A stretch of DNA of 64,000 nucleotides from Pycnococcus provasolii. Taxonomy: Eukaryota; Chlorophyta; Pseudoscourfieldiophyceae; Pseudoscourfieldiales. Location of the stretch: NCBI GenBank assembly GCA_049487715.1, contig CP150550.1, positions 992,001-1,056,000 on the forward strand. Direction: 5' to 3'. A model generated the notes under the pieces. That model searched no databases. It was not told the DNA's origin and saw only the letters and a list, made by a program, of their open reading frames with translations. Every line of letters starts with the position of its first letter. Position 1 is the first letter of the stretch. This document shows, one piece after another, positions 1-10,504 of the stretch. The translations under genes and the position numbers were made by a program.

Positions 1-1345
1 GTCGATCGGGCTGATTTCGGCGCAGGGAGTAGAGCGCGGCGAACTTGAGCACGGTGGAAAGGCAGTAGAAAAGCATGTCCGCCTCGGCAAGAGACTCGAA
101 GGAGAATGCGCTCAGCAAGAGCGTCACGAAGGCATTGGTGATGATGGAAATGTGAGGTGTCCTGTGCTTCGTGTGGACCTTCGCGAAGATGGGCGGGACA
201 AATCCCTCGCGTGCCATGGCGTAGAGCAGGCGGCTGGATGTGCAAAGCAGTGTGCAGAACAAACCGACGGCGCTCACGGTGCCAGCTGCTCCGAGCCACA
301 TTTTCAGCCACGCCCCTCCCACCTCCTCGGCGACGTCCACAAAAGTGCCGTCGTGCCACTCGTCGCGATCTGGCATGAAAGCGTAGCCCACAAATGTGGG
401 AAGCGCGTACGTTATTGATGTGAGCACAACGCAAGCCGATAGAGCGCGAGGATAAGTGCGCGATGGCTGCACCACCTCCGCGGCGATGGATCCCGCGCTG
501 TCAAAACCGCTCGTGTTCCACAGCAGAAGCGTCAGGAACGTTCTCCAGTGAACGTGCACTTTGTCGGCATTGGCGTGCGTGAATGCCACGTCCGTGCCGA
601 ACGCCTTGGGCATACCCATCAAGCACATCACCACGAACGGCGCGAGGACCAGCGCGCCGAACAGGATTGTAGCATCGCCCACAACGTCGATTCCGCGCAA
701 GTTCAGGTAGGTTACGCCCACCACGAGCAGAAACTTCATCACCCACTTGATTGGCGGCGAGGATAGAAACACGTGGTCCGCCATGCCTTCTACGTAATCA
801 CAGAACAGCACGGGGTAAAGCGCATTGTCGAAGAAGTTGCACATTATGGAGAGCGTGCCGTTGATGACTCCGCAGAACGGACCTAGCGCCTGTGTAACCC
901 ACACGACGTGCCCTCCGCTCTCTGGTATGGTTGCACTGAGCTCCGCCGTCATCAGCGCCAGAGGCACGGACCAAACGACGGGGGCGACGAGTAGTCCCGC
1001 CAACGTCCTGTACAGGCCAGCGCTTGCGAGAACAGCTTCGAAGCCGTATGGCCCACCGCTGACGGCGAAGAATGTGACGAAAGCAAGCTGTAGTGCGCCG
1101 AGTCGCCTGGGCTGCTGACTGTGGCTGCTGTCTGCGCCTTGCTCCTGCTCCATACTGCCACCGAAGTTCACGGCGACACTCCCCGTTGCGGCCGCCGACG
1201 TTGTGCCACCTTCCTCCGTGACTGGTGCGTGGATCGCCGTCGACGAAGGCGACGTCGAAGTTTGCTCGTGCAGGAGCGCCTGCGCCTCTCCGGCGTGCGC
1301 TTCGTGATCACCCGCCGACATTGCGCCCGATCGGCTCTTCACCAT
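1..1345 (-). CDS. Polyamine/amino-acid permease, PUT-like (APC superfamily), 3' end cut by window
   Basis: The minus strand is open from an ATG at 1345 to the window edge, giving about 448 residues (a second in-frame ATG lies at 1321). After a hydrophilic N-terminal tail of about 80 residues comes a membrane domain. It carries the VSGGPYGFEAV segment at the start of TM1, then WSVPLALMTAELSATIPESGGHVVWV, and FDNALYPVLFCDYVE. These are typical of plant polyamine uptake transporters of the APC/LAT superfamily, in which the first GG helix break forms the substrate site. Later segments WNTSGFDSAGSIAAEV and SSRLLYAMAREGFVPPIFAKVH also match the family. The expected role is H+-coupled uptake of polyamines or amino acids at a cell membrane; exact substrate and membrane cannot be told. 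The last TM helices lie outside the window. It is divergent from the RCC1 gene. Confidence 0.85.
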   Translation of the reverse strand, partial: MVKSRSGAMSAGDHEAHAGEAQALLHEQTSTSPSSTAIHAPVTEEGGTTSAAATGSVAVNFGGSMEQEQGADSSHSQQPRRLGALQLAFVTFFAVSGGPYGFEAVLASAGLYRTLAGLLVAPVVWSVPLALMTAELSATIPESGGHVVWVTQALGPFCGVINGTLSIMCNFFDNALYPVLFCDYVEGMADHVFLSSPPIKWVMKFLLVVGVTYLNLRGIDVVGDATILFGALVLAPFVVMCLMGMPKAFGTDVAFTHANADKVHVHWRTFLTLLLWNTSGFDSAGSIAAEVVQPSRTYPRALSACVVLTSITYALPTFVGYAFMPDRDEWHDGTFVDVAEEVGGAWLKMWLGAAGTVSAVGLFCTLLCTSSRLLYAMAREGFVPPIFAKVHTKHRTPHISIITNAFVTLLLSAFSFESLAEADMLFYCLSTVLKFAALYSLRRNQPDR

Positions 1346-1996
1346 ACAGTACAACAGGTGTGAAAAGGCCAGACCAGTAAAAAGTATGGCGAGGTTGACC
1401 ACCTCTCTGCACGGGAACGGGAACGGGACCTTGTCAATGCCGACAATGCCTCAAAGAAACAGTTCGGAGTAAAGTTTAGTTTGGTATGTAAGGCACACAC
1501 ACCCTCGAGCGACGAGCGTGATCAGTCCGTCCTTGCAGCCTTAAGGGGTGCACGTTATTCTTGTATTGTCGTGGCAAACTTTAGTATGTACGACGGTATT
1601 TTACAGGTCCTTTCCACTGTGCTTGAGCAGTTCCTCCTTGATGTGTGCTGATCGATCCATCAATAATAGAAATCAAGCAATCAAGCAATGCGATGCGATC
1701 ATCAATGCCCATCACATTAATATTGCCATCAGTTGCTCATCAGGGTGCAGTGCAATCAACGTATTGGGTGGGGCATCAATCAAGTTGCGGACTTGCGGAA
1801 CGCCTTGCATTTGCGTGTGTGCGTGCGTGTGCGTGTGCTCTCGTGATCAGTCCTCGCCCGGTCAGACACGGTAGTACTATTTGGTAGCCGGCTGTTCTTC
1901 GGCCCATCCCTCTCCCAGCTCTCCCCGTAAAGTCAAGGCGCACGTTGGTCGGTCTTGGTCTTGGTCTTGGTCTTGGTCTTTGTAGTGGTATTTGGA
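1346..1996. other. Divergent intergenic spacer with simple repeats
   Basis: The spacer lies between two divergent genes and holds no credible ORF. It contains a GT/GC-rich stretch near 1807-1845 (alternating GTGTGCGTGC) and a TTGGTC hexamer array at about 1945-1980. That array ends 17 bp before the RCC1 gene start codon, so it probably lies in the 5' leader. Confidence 0.5.
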
Positions 1997-4900
1997 ATGG
2001 CGACCGAAGCGCACGTCCGCGGCGCCTCCGCGCTCGACGCGCTCGCAGGACGACTCACGCAGAATATACTGTACGTGTGGGGACCCAACGAACAGGTCGC
2101 GGCGTCAGCCGCGTCTGCGGAGCTTGACGGACAGCCGGCGGTGGGCGCGCGGGCGCGGGCCATTGTCGCAGGCTTCCAAATCAACAGCGTGAGCATTGGC
2201 ACGGACCACGGCGTCGCTGTCGACGACGATGGAAGGCTCGTGGCGTGGGGCGCCGACGACGCTGGACAACTCGGACTCACGTTCGACGAAGGGGGAGACT
2301 GGCCTGACAACGAAGTGTCCAGCGTGGGCAGCGGCAAGACGCCGTCCAAGCGTAGGGACAGAGCCGCATCGACGTCAACGTCGGCGTCGGCGCACCTCGC
2401 GCGACCAGCCCCGAGGCTTGTGTCATTCGTCAACGGAAGATTAATGATGGAGCGAAGGCAGCCGCGTGGCCAGCAGCGCTTGCCATTTCTGCACCCGTAC
2501 TTCGACGCGCCCACGCGCCGCGTGCGTTGCGTAGCCTGTGGGCACAACTTCACGCTCGTCGTGCTGCGCGATTTTCCTGGACTGCTCAGCTGGGGTGTGA
2601 ACGGCAACGGCCAGCTCGGCTTCGACGACACGACGAGTCGACGCAAGCCCGAGCCTGTCGCCGGCACGAAGCTCGAGAGGGCGGTGCTTGTCCAGCTGGC
2701 TGCGGGGCACAGGCATTCCGCTGCAATCGACCACGAGGGGAACTGCTGGACGTGGGGCTGCGGATCCAGCGCGCAGCTCGGACGCATGACAAAGCAGACG
2801 CAAGGCACGCCAGCTCAGGTGAAGGGAATCGTCAGTGCTGCCGTCGTCGTGTCATGCGGGTACGACCACACCGTTGCCGTGGGTGCGAACGGCCGCGCGT
2901 ACTGCTGGGGCGGGAATACACACGCGCAGTGCGCCGTTGCAGATGCGACGGACGTTGTGCCCGTTCCGACGGTCGTCAAGGAATTCCTAGCCTCCGGCGC
3001 ATTAGCAAAGCGCGCACACACCAAAGGCCAAGACCTTCGCGTCGTGAACGCGTCGGCGGGAACTCGTGTCACGGCATTCGTTGACGAACATGGTATGGTG
3101 TACATGTGCGGCGCGGAGGTGCCTGCCAGGATTGCGGTGAATGCTCCCGACGAAAAGCCGCGCTTCGAGGTGTCTTCGCAGCCGTACAACATGGTGCCCC
3201 CTGGAGTCACGGCGTCGAGAGACGTTGGCATGATCACGTGGCTCGCAGACGACCCCGTCACCAGTGTGGCGCTTGCCGAAACGCACGCCGTAGCTCTACA
3301 CGCCTCTACGCAGAAGCCCCTCTGTTGGGGCAACGCGATACAGGGCAGATTTGGTGTGGGCGAGGAAGACGACGGCGTCATTCGGCGACTAGTGCCGGGA
3401 GACTCGCACGCGCCATCTTTCCACGTGCAGTATTCAAACCCAAAGGGAGTTGGCCTCGAGTATCGCAAGATGCGGGCGGTGAGTGCGGGCAAGTACAGCA
3501 GCGCATCCATCGGCATGGAAGAGTCGTACGTCTGCGGTACGAAAGAATTCCTGCTGTGCGTGCGCTTCGTCATTGCCTATATGGCCAAGATCAACGCAGG
3601 TTCGAGAGATGGCAAGAAGCGTGACGACAACGTGTGGCTTGATCCTTCAAAGAGCGAGGCGGAGTTCGTCGTTCCGTTTGACCTTCAGCAGTGGATGATG
3701 ATGCTCCGTGAAATTGGCGTTCTGTCGAATAACTTCACTACCCACGATGGCGTTGCCATCTACGACTCTGCCATTCTCTACTGCGAAACGAAAAGGATAG
3801 AGTCGGCGAGAAGAAAGTACAAGGAGACGCTTCGGGCATTTGACGACGAGCTCGCTTTGATGGACTACGAAGATACGGAGGAATGGCGCGAAATTGAAAC
3901 GCAGTATCATGACCAGGCACCAAAGGCAATCCTGCAGGGTTACGAGGAGAGGAAGCAGAATCGTGCCGTGAGGCGTGAGGAGCTTAAGCGTCAGCAGGCA
4001 AATTTTCACTCCTCAGTGAAGCTCGACCCTGATCCGAAGCGAAGCCTGGATGTGGGAGAAGGCCTCGAGTTGGCCCTCTTCCAGCTTGCCGCAAGGCTCA
4101 ATGCACCTGATCTGGAGCGAGATACCTCGAGCTGGTTCTTTCCGCAGGAAAAATCTGCACCCGCGAGCACGTCCAGCGATGAAAGCTCTTCCAAGAAGAT
4201 GGGTAAGAGCGATTCGAAGAATGCGAGAAATGAAAAGGGTGGCGTGGCATCGAAGCTTGGCAAACTAAAGCGACTTCCTTCGATTATGGTACGGTCTAAG
4301 GCAGAAAAGGGATTCTTACCAAACGAAGATGAATTCGCCAAGACGAAGGAGCCGATGTCTAAGGTAGAACGTTGGGCTAGGCAGACGGAACTCGGTGGCA
4401 CAATGCCTGCTGTTCTTGCCATGCTGGATGGCAAGGATCCCAAGAAAGGTACTACCGGCATCGTCGCGCGTCCCTCTTCGGCGGTTATAGGTCGTAATTC
4501 TGAAAAGTCGAACCAAACTGTGCGCGAGGACAAGGACGAGGACGAGGCGCAGTTGCAGGCTAGTGGTGGCTCGCCGCCACACGTCATCGAGAGGGTTACT
4601 TCCATCAAAAGTATGCACGAAGAATCGTGGCTTAAGCATGCGAAGTACTCGCTTTCACTCGCACGGTATCAGAGCAATCCGGATGAATTTGAGTTAACGA
4701 AAGAAGAAAGGCAGATTCTGGGGGACGATCCAGTATTGTCGTTCGATACTGTGGACAGGGCACCACCTGCTTCGGAGTGGCCAATTCGCATTCTCATGTC
4801 AAAGGCTATCGTGCCGACACTTGAGCTTAGAATTTCGTACGAAAATGAATTCAGTCCTTTGACGCGATGTGCATATCATGAAGATATTCGCCGGTTCATG

Positions 4901-7900
4901 GAGGAGCACGAAACGCACGAGCTACTGCTGCAGGTATGGATGTATCTGCAGGAGAGCAGTATCGCGGATGAGATGACTCCGAGAACGTACATGCGCCTTC
5001 GTGCCACCACCGGAGGAGTGAGGGTGAACAGCGCTGTCGACTATTTAGGCATGTCCGTCTATGATCTGAAAATGAATGTGAAGCATGAGCATCTTCATGA
5101 ACAGCACGGCGGTGAGCACCATCATGCCGCAGGCGTCGACCCTGGCAGAGAAAAGGGGCCAAGCTACAAAACTATCCTAGCGCTCATGCGCGAGGCGGAG
5201 CTCATACCGAAGAAGGTGTTTGGCACACGCAAATCGGAGGGGTTTGCGTCAATCGATCGACAGGTGGCGCTGAGAAGTCAAAAGGAACGAAATGCGCACA
5301 GGACTTTGAGGATACCAACCATGGGCAAGTATCCCACACGCGGCTACCGCTTCCCTCGCGATGGTGAGGCTGATCGCATGGTGACATTCGTCGAGTTCTC
5401 GGAGATGATTGTGCATTGTGCACTCATGTGGCCACTGCGCAAGATTGACAGCAGTTCGCCATCGAAGCCATCGTTTGCGCCGGGTATAGGAATGCTGGGT
5501 CCCGTCTCGTCAGTTATGACAGATGGCGGTGCAGAAAGTGAAGATGGCGGTGCAGACGACAATGACTCTTCTGACGATGACTGGGAGTCGTTCAGCAGGC
5601 CAGGCACGAGCGGCGACGGAAGGTCGCTCTCAACTGCCAACTGGAAAGAGTCCTTGCAGTCTGACGACTACCACGCTCACGAAGTTGCGGTGCGGCGCAT
5701 TGCAATCACCCGTAAGACGATGAGACTTTCGAACATGTTTTCGAGCGCGACGCAGGCATCTCGCAGCGAGCGTTGGTACCGGAATCCCAAGACGGGTGGT
5801 TACGTGCTCGATATTAGGGATAACCTTTACATGAGAAAAAGTGAGGAGAACACGACGTATTACGCAGCAGAGGAAGCGTCAAGACACAAGCTGCGTCCCA
5901 TACCACCCGAGGAGGCGTACGCGGACTCCATAGACGTGGACGGTTCGCCAACGGTGCCGCTGCAGCGCATTAAGCATGTCATCAATCGACTCTTGTCGTG
6001 GCGCAACAAGTTGGTAGATCCTACAAAGGCTGCAGCCTCCATGCTCAAGTCTGTCGAGGATCTGAACAAGGAAGTTCAGAGAGCATTTTCCGTATACTGC
6101 GGTTTGGGCGAGTCGACTCATCGAGTTGATGTCGACCAGGCGAGGTGGCGTCGCTTCACCAGAGACATAAAGGTGATTGACGGCATCAACGTGGATTCGA
6201 TCAAGCTTGACAATGTTTTCAACGAAATTTCCCGAGAGCGTGTCGGGCTTGCCGCCCACGGTGCGGTGAGCTCTTCTGTCAATTCGAAGGTTGCAGCAGA
6301 ACTTGCGGGACGCGTGGGGCGCCTCAACGAATCGTGGGACGAGGAGGCCAAGGCGAAGGCAGAAGAACAGGAACGCCTCGAGAAGGCGCGTGCCGCAACG
6401 GCGATGGTGCAAGGCACGGTCGAGGTATCGAAGGATGCGGAGAAACTCGTGAAGAAACACCAGGAGGATGTGGAATCCACTGGTGTGAAGGCGAAAGACG
6501 TTGGTCGCGGTGTTGTCAAGGCGGCGCTCGACAAAGATCAGTTTCGAGGCGCTATCCTTGCGATGAGCACGCTGAAATATCCGCCAGTTCCGCTGAAATT
6601 TCAGAAGGCACAGCGACGGGGCGAGCATGTGGACAAAGCGTCAATAGAACAGTCGTTGCATGAGAATCATTTTGAGGGTTCCGAGGAGGAGCGCGAGCAA
6701 GAAATGCTCGAGGATGAGATGCATCTCGCCACGCGTGTCATGGGCATTGGCATTCCCATATCAGCGGAGGAATCGTTCCGATGGCTCGTTGAGCTTCATC
6801 TCGTCCCCGCGGTGAAAGATGTGCTCGACCGGTACGATCGCTACGTTGGACAGCTCGACGATGTGGGAGTCAACGCTCTCGTGAAGTCACGACAGGAATC
6901 GATCAAGCTGCTTTTCACCACATACGCAAAGCTCGACGGGAGCCTTGGCTACAGCGCCGCGGAGACGCAATGGGAGCTCCTCCAGAATGCAAACAACACG
7001 GTATCATTCAAAGAGCTTCGTGAACTCTGCATGGACAAGAAAGTTGTGCCCGACCTTTTATCACGTCGGGAGCTCGAGATGGCGTTCAGGCGAGCTAATT
7101 TCGGAACTACCAGCGTTGGCGACGACAGTGGCAGTAAGCAGGAGGGCAGTGAACCCAACGTCGAGGGGGGCGAGGTTGACGAGGGGGACCGCATGGCGAG
7201 CGGGCTAACAACGACGAACACAGACGAAAACTGGCACGATCTAACACTGATTGAATTCGTCGGCGCGCTTGGTATTGTGTCGCAGATGGCCTTCGCTGAC
7301 AGCACAGACTGCCAGACGGCTGCTGATCGCTTCGAAAAATTGCTCGATTGGCTTGGGTGCCATCCGCCTAAGAAAATGGTGGTGGTGGAGGTTGAGGAAG
7401 AGAAGAGCGAGACGGAAGACCCGTACGCTCACTGGTGGCGCATTCTCCCGGCTGTGCGCGGATTCGCCGATGCGAAAGGATCAAATATCTGGTACTACGC
7501 AAATTCGAAGACCATGCCAGTGCCGATGATTCGTGAGACGCTTCGGGCACCGCATGATCTACCCCCAGCTCTATCGTCGAGTGTGGAACTTGCGCAGACC
7601 TACCTCGCGCGTGGTATGTTCGATGATTCAAGCTCCATTATCGATGCGGTGGAGCAGAAGTGGGCCGATGAGGTACACGACCGCGGTTTGACTGCAGATG
7701 GGTACATTTCGCCGCAGGGACGGCTGTTCATTCTCTCGCTGCGCGGGCTGATCCACGAAGGCAAGGGAAATCACGACGAGGCGGCGGAGCTGTACATGTC
7801 GGCAATCCAGGACCTTTGCGTTCTTCTGAGTCCCTCGAGTCCTGACGCCCTTCTCGCGTACGGCTGCTACGGCCGCACGTGCCTGCACCTAAAGCGATAC

Positions 7901-8911
7901 GAGCGCGCCTTTGTAAGCTGCGTATACCACCTCGTTGGGCTTGAGTCCATCGAGCCAGGGCCGCACGGCGTGGAGGCGGCCACGGCACGTGCGAATCTTG
8001 CATTCATTTGCGACGTCGTTGGTGAGGCCAAGGTGGCGGTGCAGGAGCTACGCATTGCGCTTGAAGATCTCACCGCTCATCTCGGCGAAGCACACCCACG
8101 CGTTCGTGCCGTTGCCATCGCTCTCGAGCGTGTGCTGCACAAGCGATACAATGCGGAAACGGCAGCCATCGCGCGACCTCTCGATGGGCCGTCGGAGGCT
8201 GCGAGGCGCCGTGTGGCGACATCAACTGCGCACTACGAGCCCGTGGTGCACCTGAAGCCGAAGGAGCGCGCCAACCTAGGCTTGCCTCCGCTGGGCGGTG
8301 CTGCGGGAATGCGCACACCATCCCGCGGTGGGGCGCGGTCTGCTACACCGACGACGGGTATGCGTGCTGGCCGCTCGGGACTGAGCACACCCTCCACCTC
8401 GACGCGCAAGAAAGCGCCAAAGAAGGTGCACAATCCGACGTTCGACGATCCGCTCGTCGACTTTCTTGCCACCGCCGAGAAGTCGCGCGCGTGGCATGCC
8501 ACCATGGGTTCCATGGCGTTCGTACAGAACGGGTACGGTGGGGGCGCGAAGTGCCTACGAAGCCTAACTCAGCCTACGGATCCTTTCGAAAGGAGCACGC
8601 AAGCGGCGAGGTGGGCATCGCCGGACCCGTCCGTGCCGCCTCCGACGGGCGTCATGCCGAGGCCATCGCTAGAGGATCCTAAGGTGGCGCAAGCCCAGGT
8701 GGAGGCTGCGCGCCAGGCGGAGCTCGAGAAGTTCGACGAAGGGATGTATGCAGGTCGCCTTCACTTGGAGGCGCGAAAGCAGATGGTGCTCAAGATACAC
8801 CGCGAAAAGAAGGCTTATGAGAAGGAAAAGGCGAGGAAAAAAGCGATGCTACAGAAGATGAGAGATAAGGAGCGCGCCCGACGTGAACGTGAGGCGGGTA
8901 TTCGGCGATAA
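1997..8911 (+). CDS. Giant RCC1-repeat protein with C-terminal TPR-like and coiled-coil regions
   Basis: A single ORF of about 2304 residues starts at the first ATG (1997); upstream codons are only the TTGGTC repeat. Residues ~20-515 carry at least six RCC1-type blades (YVWGPNEQ, LVAWGADDAGQLGL, LLSWGVNGNGQLGF, CWTWGCGSSAQLGR, AYCWGGNTHAQC, LCWGNAIQGRFGVG), predicting a seven-bladed propeller. The middle is long, charged and low in recognisable domains. It has repeated helical segments such as MVTFVEFSEMIVHCAL and LTLIEFVGALGIVSQMAF that could be degenerate EF-hand-like units. Residues ~1910-2040 resemble TPR helices (GNHDEAAELYMSAI, LKRYERAFVSC, GEAKVAVQELRIAL). The last ~70 residues are a Lys/Glu/Arg coiled coil. 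RCC1 propellers serve as GEFs or scaffolds; the architecture suggests a large scaffold, possibly cytoskeletal or ciliary, but function is not established. Its 3' end is 54 bp from the convergent neighbour. Confidence 0.75.
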   Translation: MATEAHVRGASALDALAGRLTQNILYVWGPNEQVAASAASAELDGQPAVGARARAIVAGFQINSVSIGTDHGVAVDDDGRLVAWGADDAGQLGLTFDEGGDWPDNEVSSVGSGKTPSKRRDRAASTSTSASAHLARPAPRLVSFVNGRLMMERRQPRGQQRLPFLHPYFDAPTRRVRCVACGHNFTLVVLRDFPGLLSWGVNGNGQLGFDDTTSRRKPEPVAGTKLERAVLVQLAAGHRHSAAIDHEGNCWTWGCGSSAQLGRMTKQTQGTPAQVKGIVSAAVVVSCGYDHTVAVGANGRAYCWGGNTHAQCAVADATDVVPVPTVVKEFLASGALAKRAHTKGQDLRVVNASAGTRVTAFVDEHGMVYMCGAEVPARIAVNAPDEKPRFEVSSQPYNMVPPGVTASRDVGMITWLADDPVTSVALAETHAVALHASTQKPLCWGNAIQGRFGVGEEDDGVIRRLVPGDSHAPSFHVQYSNPKGVGLEYRKMRAVSAGKYSSASIGMEESYVCGTKEFLLCVRFVIAYMAKINAGSRDGKKRDDNVWLDPSKSEAEFVVPFDLQQWMMMLREIGVLSNNFTTHDGVAIYDSAILYCETKRIESARRKYKETLRAFDDELALMDYEDTEEWREIETQYHDQAPKAILQGYEERKQNRAVRREELKRQQANFHSSVKLDPDPKRSLDVGEGLELALFQLAARLNAPDLERDTSSWFFPQEKSAPASTSSDESSSKKMGKSDSKNARNEKGGVASKLGKLKRLPSIMVRSKAEKGFLPNEDEFAKTKEPMSKVERWARQTELGGTMPAVLAMLDGKDPKKGTTGIVARPSSAVIGRNSEKSNQTVREDKDEDEAQLQASGGSPPHVIERVTSIKSMHEESWLKHAKYSLSLARYQSNPDEFELTKEERQILGDDPVLSFDTVDRAPPASEWPIRILMSKAIVPTLELRISYENEFSPLTRCAYHEDIRRFMEEHETHELLLQVWMYLQESSIADEMTPRTYMRLRATTGGVRVNSAVDYLGMSVYDLKMNVKHEHLHEQHGGEHHHAAGVDPGREKGPSYKTILALMREAELIPKKVFGTRKSEGFASIDRQVALRSQKERNAHRTLRIPTMGKYPTRGYRFPRDGEADRMVTFVEFSEMIVHCALMWPLRKIDSSSPSKPSFAPGIGMLGPVSSVMTDGGAESEDGGADDNDSSDDDWESFSRPGTSGDGRSLSTANWKESLQSDDYHAHEVAVRRIAITRKTMRLSNMFSSATQASRSERWYRNPKTGGYVLDIRDNLYMRKSEENTTYYAAEEASRHKLRPIPPEEAYADSIDVDGSPTVPLQRIKHVINRLLSWRNKLVDPTKAAASMLKSVEDLNKEVQRAFSVYCGLGESTHRVDVDQARWRRFTRDIKVIDGINVDSIKLDNVFNEISRERVGLAAHGAVSSSVNSKVAAELAGRVGRLNESWDEEAKAKAEEQERLEKARAATAMVQGTVEVSKDAEKLVKKHQEDVESTGVKAKDVGRGVVKAALDKDQFRGAILAMSTLKYPPVPLKFQKAQRRGEHVDKASIEQSLHENHFEGSEEEREQEMLEDEMHLATRVMGIGIPISAEESFRWLVELHLVPAVKDVLDRYDRYVGQLDDVGVNALVKSRQESIKLLFTTYAKLDGSLGYSAAETQWELLQNANNTVSFKELRELCMDKKVVPDLLSRRELEMAFRRANFGTTSVGDDSGSKQEGSEPNVEGGEVDEGDRMASGLTTTNTDENWHDLTLIEFVGALGIVSQMAFADSTDCQTAADRFEKLLDWLGCHPPKKMVVVEVEEEKSETEDPYAHWWRILPAVRGFADAKGSNIWYYANSKTMPVPMIRETLRAPHDLPPALSSSVELAQTYLARGMFDDSSSIIDAVEQKWADEVHDRGLTADGYISPQGRLFILSLRGLIHEGKGNHDEAAELYMSAIQDLCVLLSPSSPDALLAYGCYGRTCLHLKRYERAFVSCVYHLVGLESIEPGPHGVEAATARANLAFICDVVGEAKVAVQELRIALEDLTAHLGEAHPRVRAVAIALERVLHKRYNAETAAIARPLDGPSEAARRRVATSTAHYEPVVHLKPKERANLGLPPLGGAAGMRTPSRGGARSATPTTGMRAGRSGLSTPSTSTRKKAPKKVHNPTFDDPLVDFLATAEKSRAWHATMGSMAFVQNGYGGGAKCLRSLTQPTDPFERSTQAARWASPDPSVPPPTGVMPRPSLEDPKVAQAQVEAARQAELEKFDEGMYAGRLHLEARKQMVLKIHREKKAYEKEKARKKAMLQKMRDKERARREREAGIRR

Positions 8912-8965
8912 ATTCACTGTATAATACAAAATGTTGAAAAGATCTACTTTACATGAGGTCCTGCG

Positions 8966-10504
8966 CTACTTGTGGCGATTCCATTCATTCGCTTCGTTTT
9001 CCCACACTTCCATGACGATGGAATGCCGCTCGCCAGCCTCCACACAAGAAACATTGTGTCTTTTGTCAGATAAGAACACGACTGCGTCGCCAGCCTTCAA
9101 ATCATCATGACATCGCCATGCATCGCTGTGAAAGGTGTGGAGCTCCCCACCACAACTTGCCGCTTGGAGAAGGCAGGAAATCGTTAAACATGACCCATCA
9201 TCGCGGTGCTGATTGTCGGCAACAGATCCACCGGGCGTGTAGTGGTGATACTCGAAACTGCGCAAGTCCGTCGCGCGACAGAAGCAGGCACGCCATACGT
9301 CCGCGCCATATAATGCTGCCATGAGCTTTGCGCGAATTCCAGGGCATGCTTCGTCGAATCTTTCGAGCGCAGGTGTACCGCCTCGGTGGAGGTGCAGAAC
9401 GGCGTGGGTAGCATCAGACGATCCGTGAAATGCATCTTCGACCAGCGAGCAAGCACACTCGGCGTTGTTGTCGAAGAGTGCCGCTGATACGGCAGCATCT
9501 GTGTGATCAGCAATGCCACGTTGCAGTTCAGCTCGCTCTTGCACGAAAGTTTCGATCTTTGCAATGTCCTCCGAGGTCAGGAGATGTTGAATTCTCACAA
9601 CTGGCGCATTGTCAGCTTCCTTTCGCCTTGCCATGGCATCGTCGTCCGAGCGTTCGAAATGTGCCGCCGAGTAGCTGTCTTGTACAGTCTGAGGCCAGAT
9701 TTCTATGTGCGGAGACGGTTGGATGCCTATGTCCAAGTTTATCGTGGAATCAACGTGGCCACCTGCGAAACGCGCAGCTTCCCACGCTTCGACGGTGACA
9801 CCAGCCGGAGGCACGACGTACACTTCGTGTTGTTTGCTCGCGTGCCATGATGCACGGGACACAGGCCACTCAAGTTGACTGTTGGAATCGTCGAATAGGT
9901 CGACGCGGTAGTCGACGCACGCGTCCAAGGACTCAACGCAGGTTACTATGCGCATGCCTCCCGTCCTCCATTCTGCGTGCAGCAGTGGAGAGAGCGTGGT
10001 GAGCATGTGTCCAGTGACGAATAGCATCAGAGCGTCAGGTCGAGGCAAATTGCTCGCAAATTGCTCTTCAATCACAAACTCGCTCGGCCTTGCACACGCG
10101 ACGCGCAAACCCAGCTTGAAGAGCTGGACAGCGTCGCCGACCAGAAAAGTGCACACGTCCTCAACGCCCGCACACTTTGCGTCCCTTCTTGCTTTCTCCA
10201 CAGCCTCTGCGTCAATGTCAACCCCGACGAATCGTGCGTATCGGTGCCTCCTCGCAGCTTCGATGACGACTCTTCCGTCCCCGCACCCGACGTCCCAGAT
10301 GCAGTCTCCGGGTTGAATGCGCGTCGCGGCGACGAACACGGGTATGCGCGGTGCGCAGCACGGCACGAACGGGCTGAGCGCGAGCGGTCCCGAGTCGCTG
10401 TTCTGGAGGTGCGCACGCTCGGCGCGTCTTTTCTGCGCCGCGGCGTCGAGCACGTAGCTCTGCAGAAGCAGATCTTGATGAGAGGACGTCAACTCCGCCG
10501 CCAT
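8966..10504 (-). CDS. Fusion of SAM-dependent methyltransferase and Fe(II)/2-oxoglutarate dioxygenase
   Basis: I place the start at the ATG at 10504 (512 residues); an upstream in-frame extension to 10609 is Pro-rich and probably leader. Residues ~55-235 form a class I methyltransferase: IWDVGCGDGRVVIEAARR is motif I, VGVDIDAEAV the acidic motif II, and FLVGDAVQLF follows. The first part resembles FAM173/ATPSC-KMT-like protein-lysine methyltransferases in motif style, but the substrate is unknown. Residues ~300-505 match a prolyl-4-hydroxylase-type dioxygenase: H433 and D435 (HRD), distal H483 (KRHNV) and R493 (GERHS) supply the Fe(II) facial triad and the 2-oxoglutarate contact. An intact triad and intact SAM motifs suggest both halves are active. 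The gene is convergent with the RCC1 gene and divergent from the GT77-like gene, with about 200 bp between start codons. Confidence 0.8.
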   Translation of the reverse strand: MAAELTSSHQDLLLQSYVLDAAAQKRRAERAHLQNSDSGPLALSPFVPCCAPRIPVFVAATRIQPGDCIWDVGCGDGRVVIEAARRHRYARFVGVDIDAEAVEKARRDAKCAGVEDVCTFLVGDAVQLFKLGLRVACARPSEFVIEEQFASNLPRPDALMLFVTGHMLTTLSPLLHAEWRTGGMRIVTCVESLDACVDYRVDLFDDSNSQLEWPVSRASWHASKQHEVYVVPPAGVTVEAWEAARFAGGHVDSTINLDIGIQPSPHIEIWPQTVQDSYSAAHFERSDDDAMARRKEADNAPVVRIQHLLTSEDIAKIETFVQERAELQRGIADHTDAAVSAALFDNNAECACSLVEDAFHGSSDATHAVLHLHRGGTPALERFDEACPGIRAKLMAALYGADVWRACFCRATDLRSFEYHHYTPGGSVADNQHRDDGSCLTISCLLQAASCGGELHTFHSDAWRCHDDLKAGDAVVFLSDKRHNVSCVEAGERHSIVMEVWENEANEWNRHK

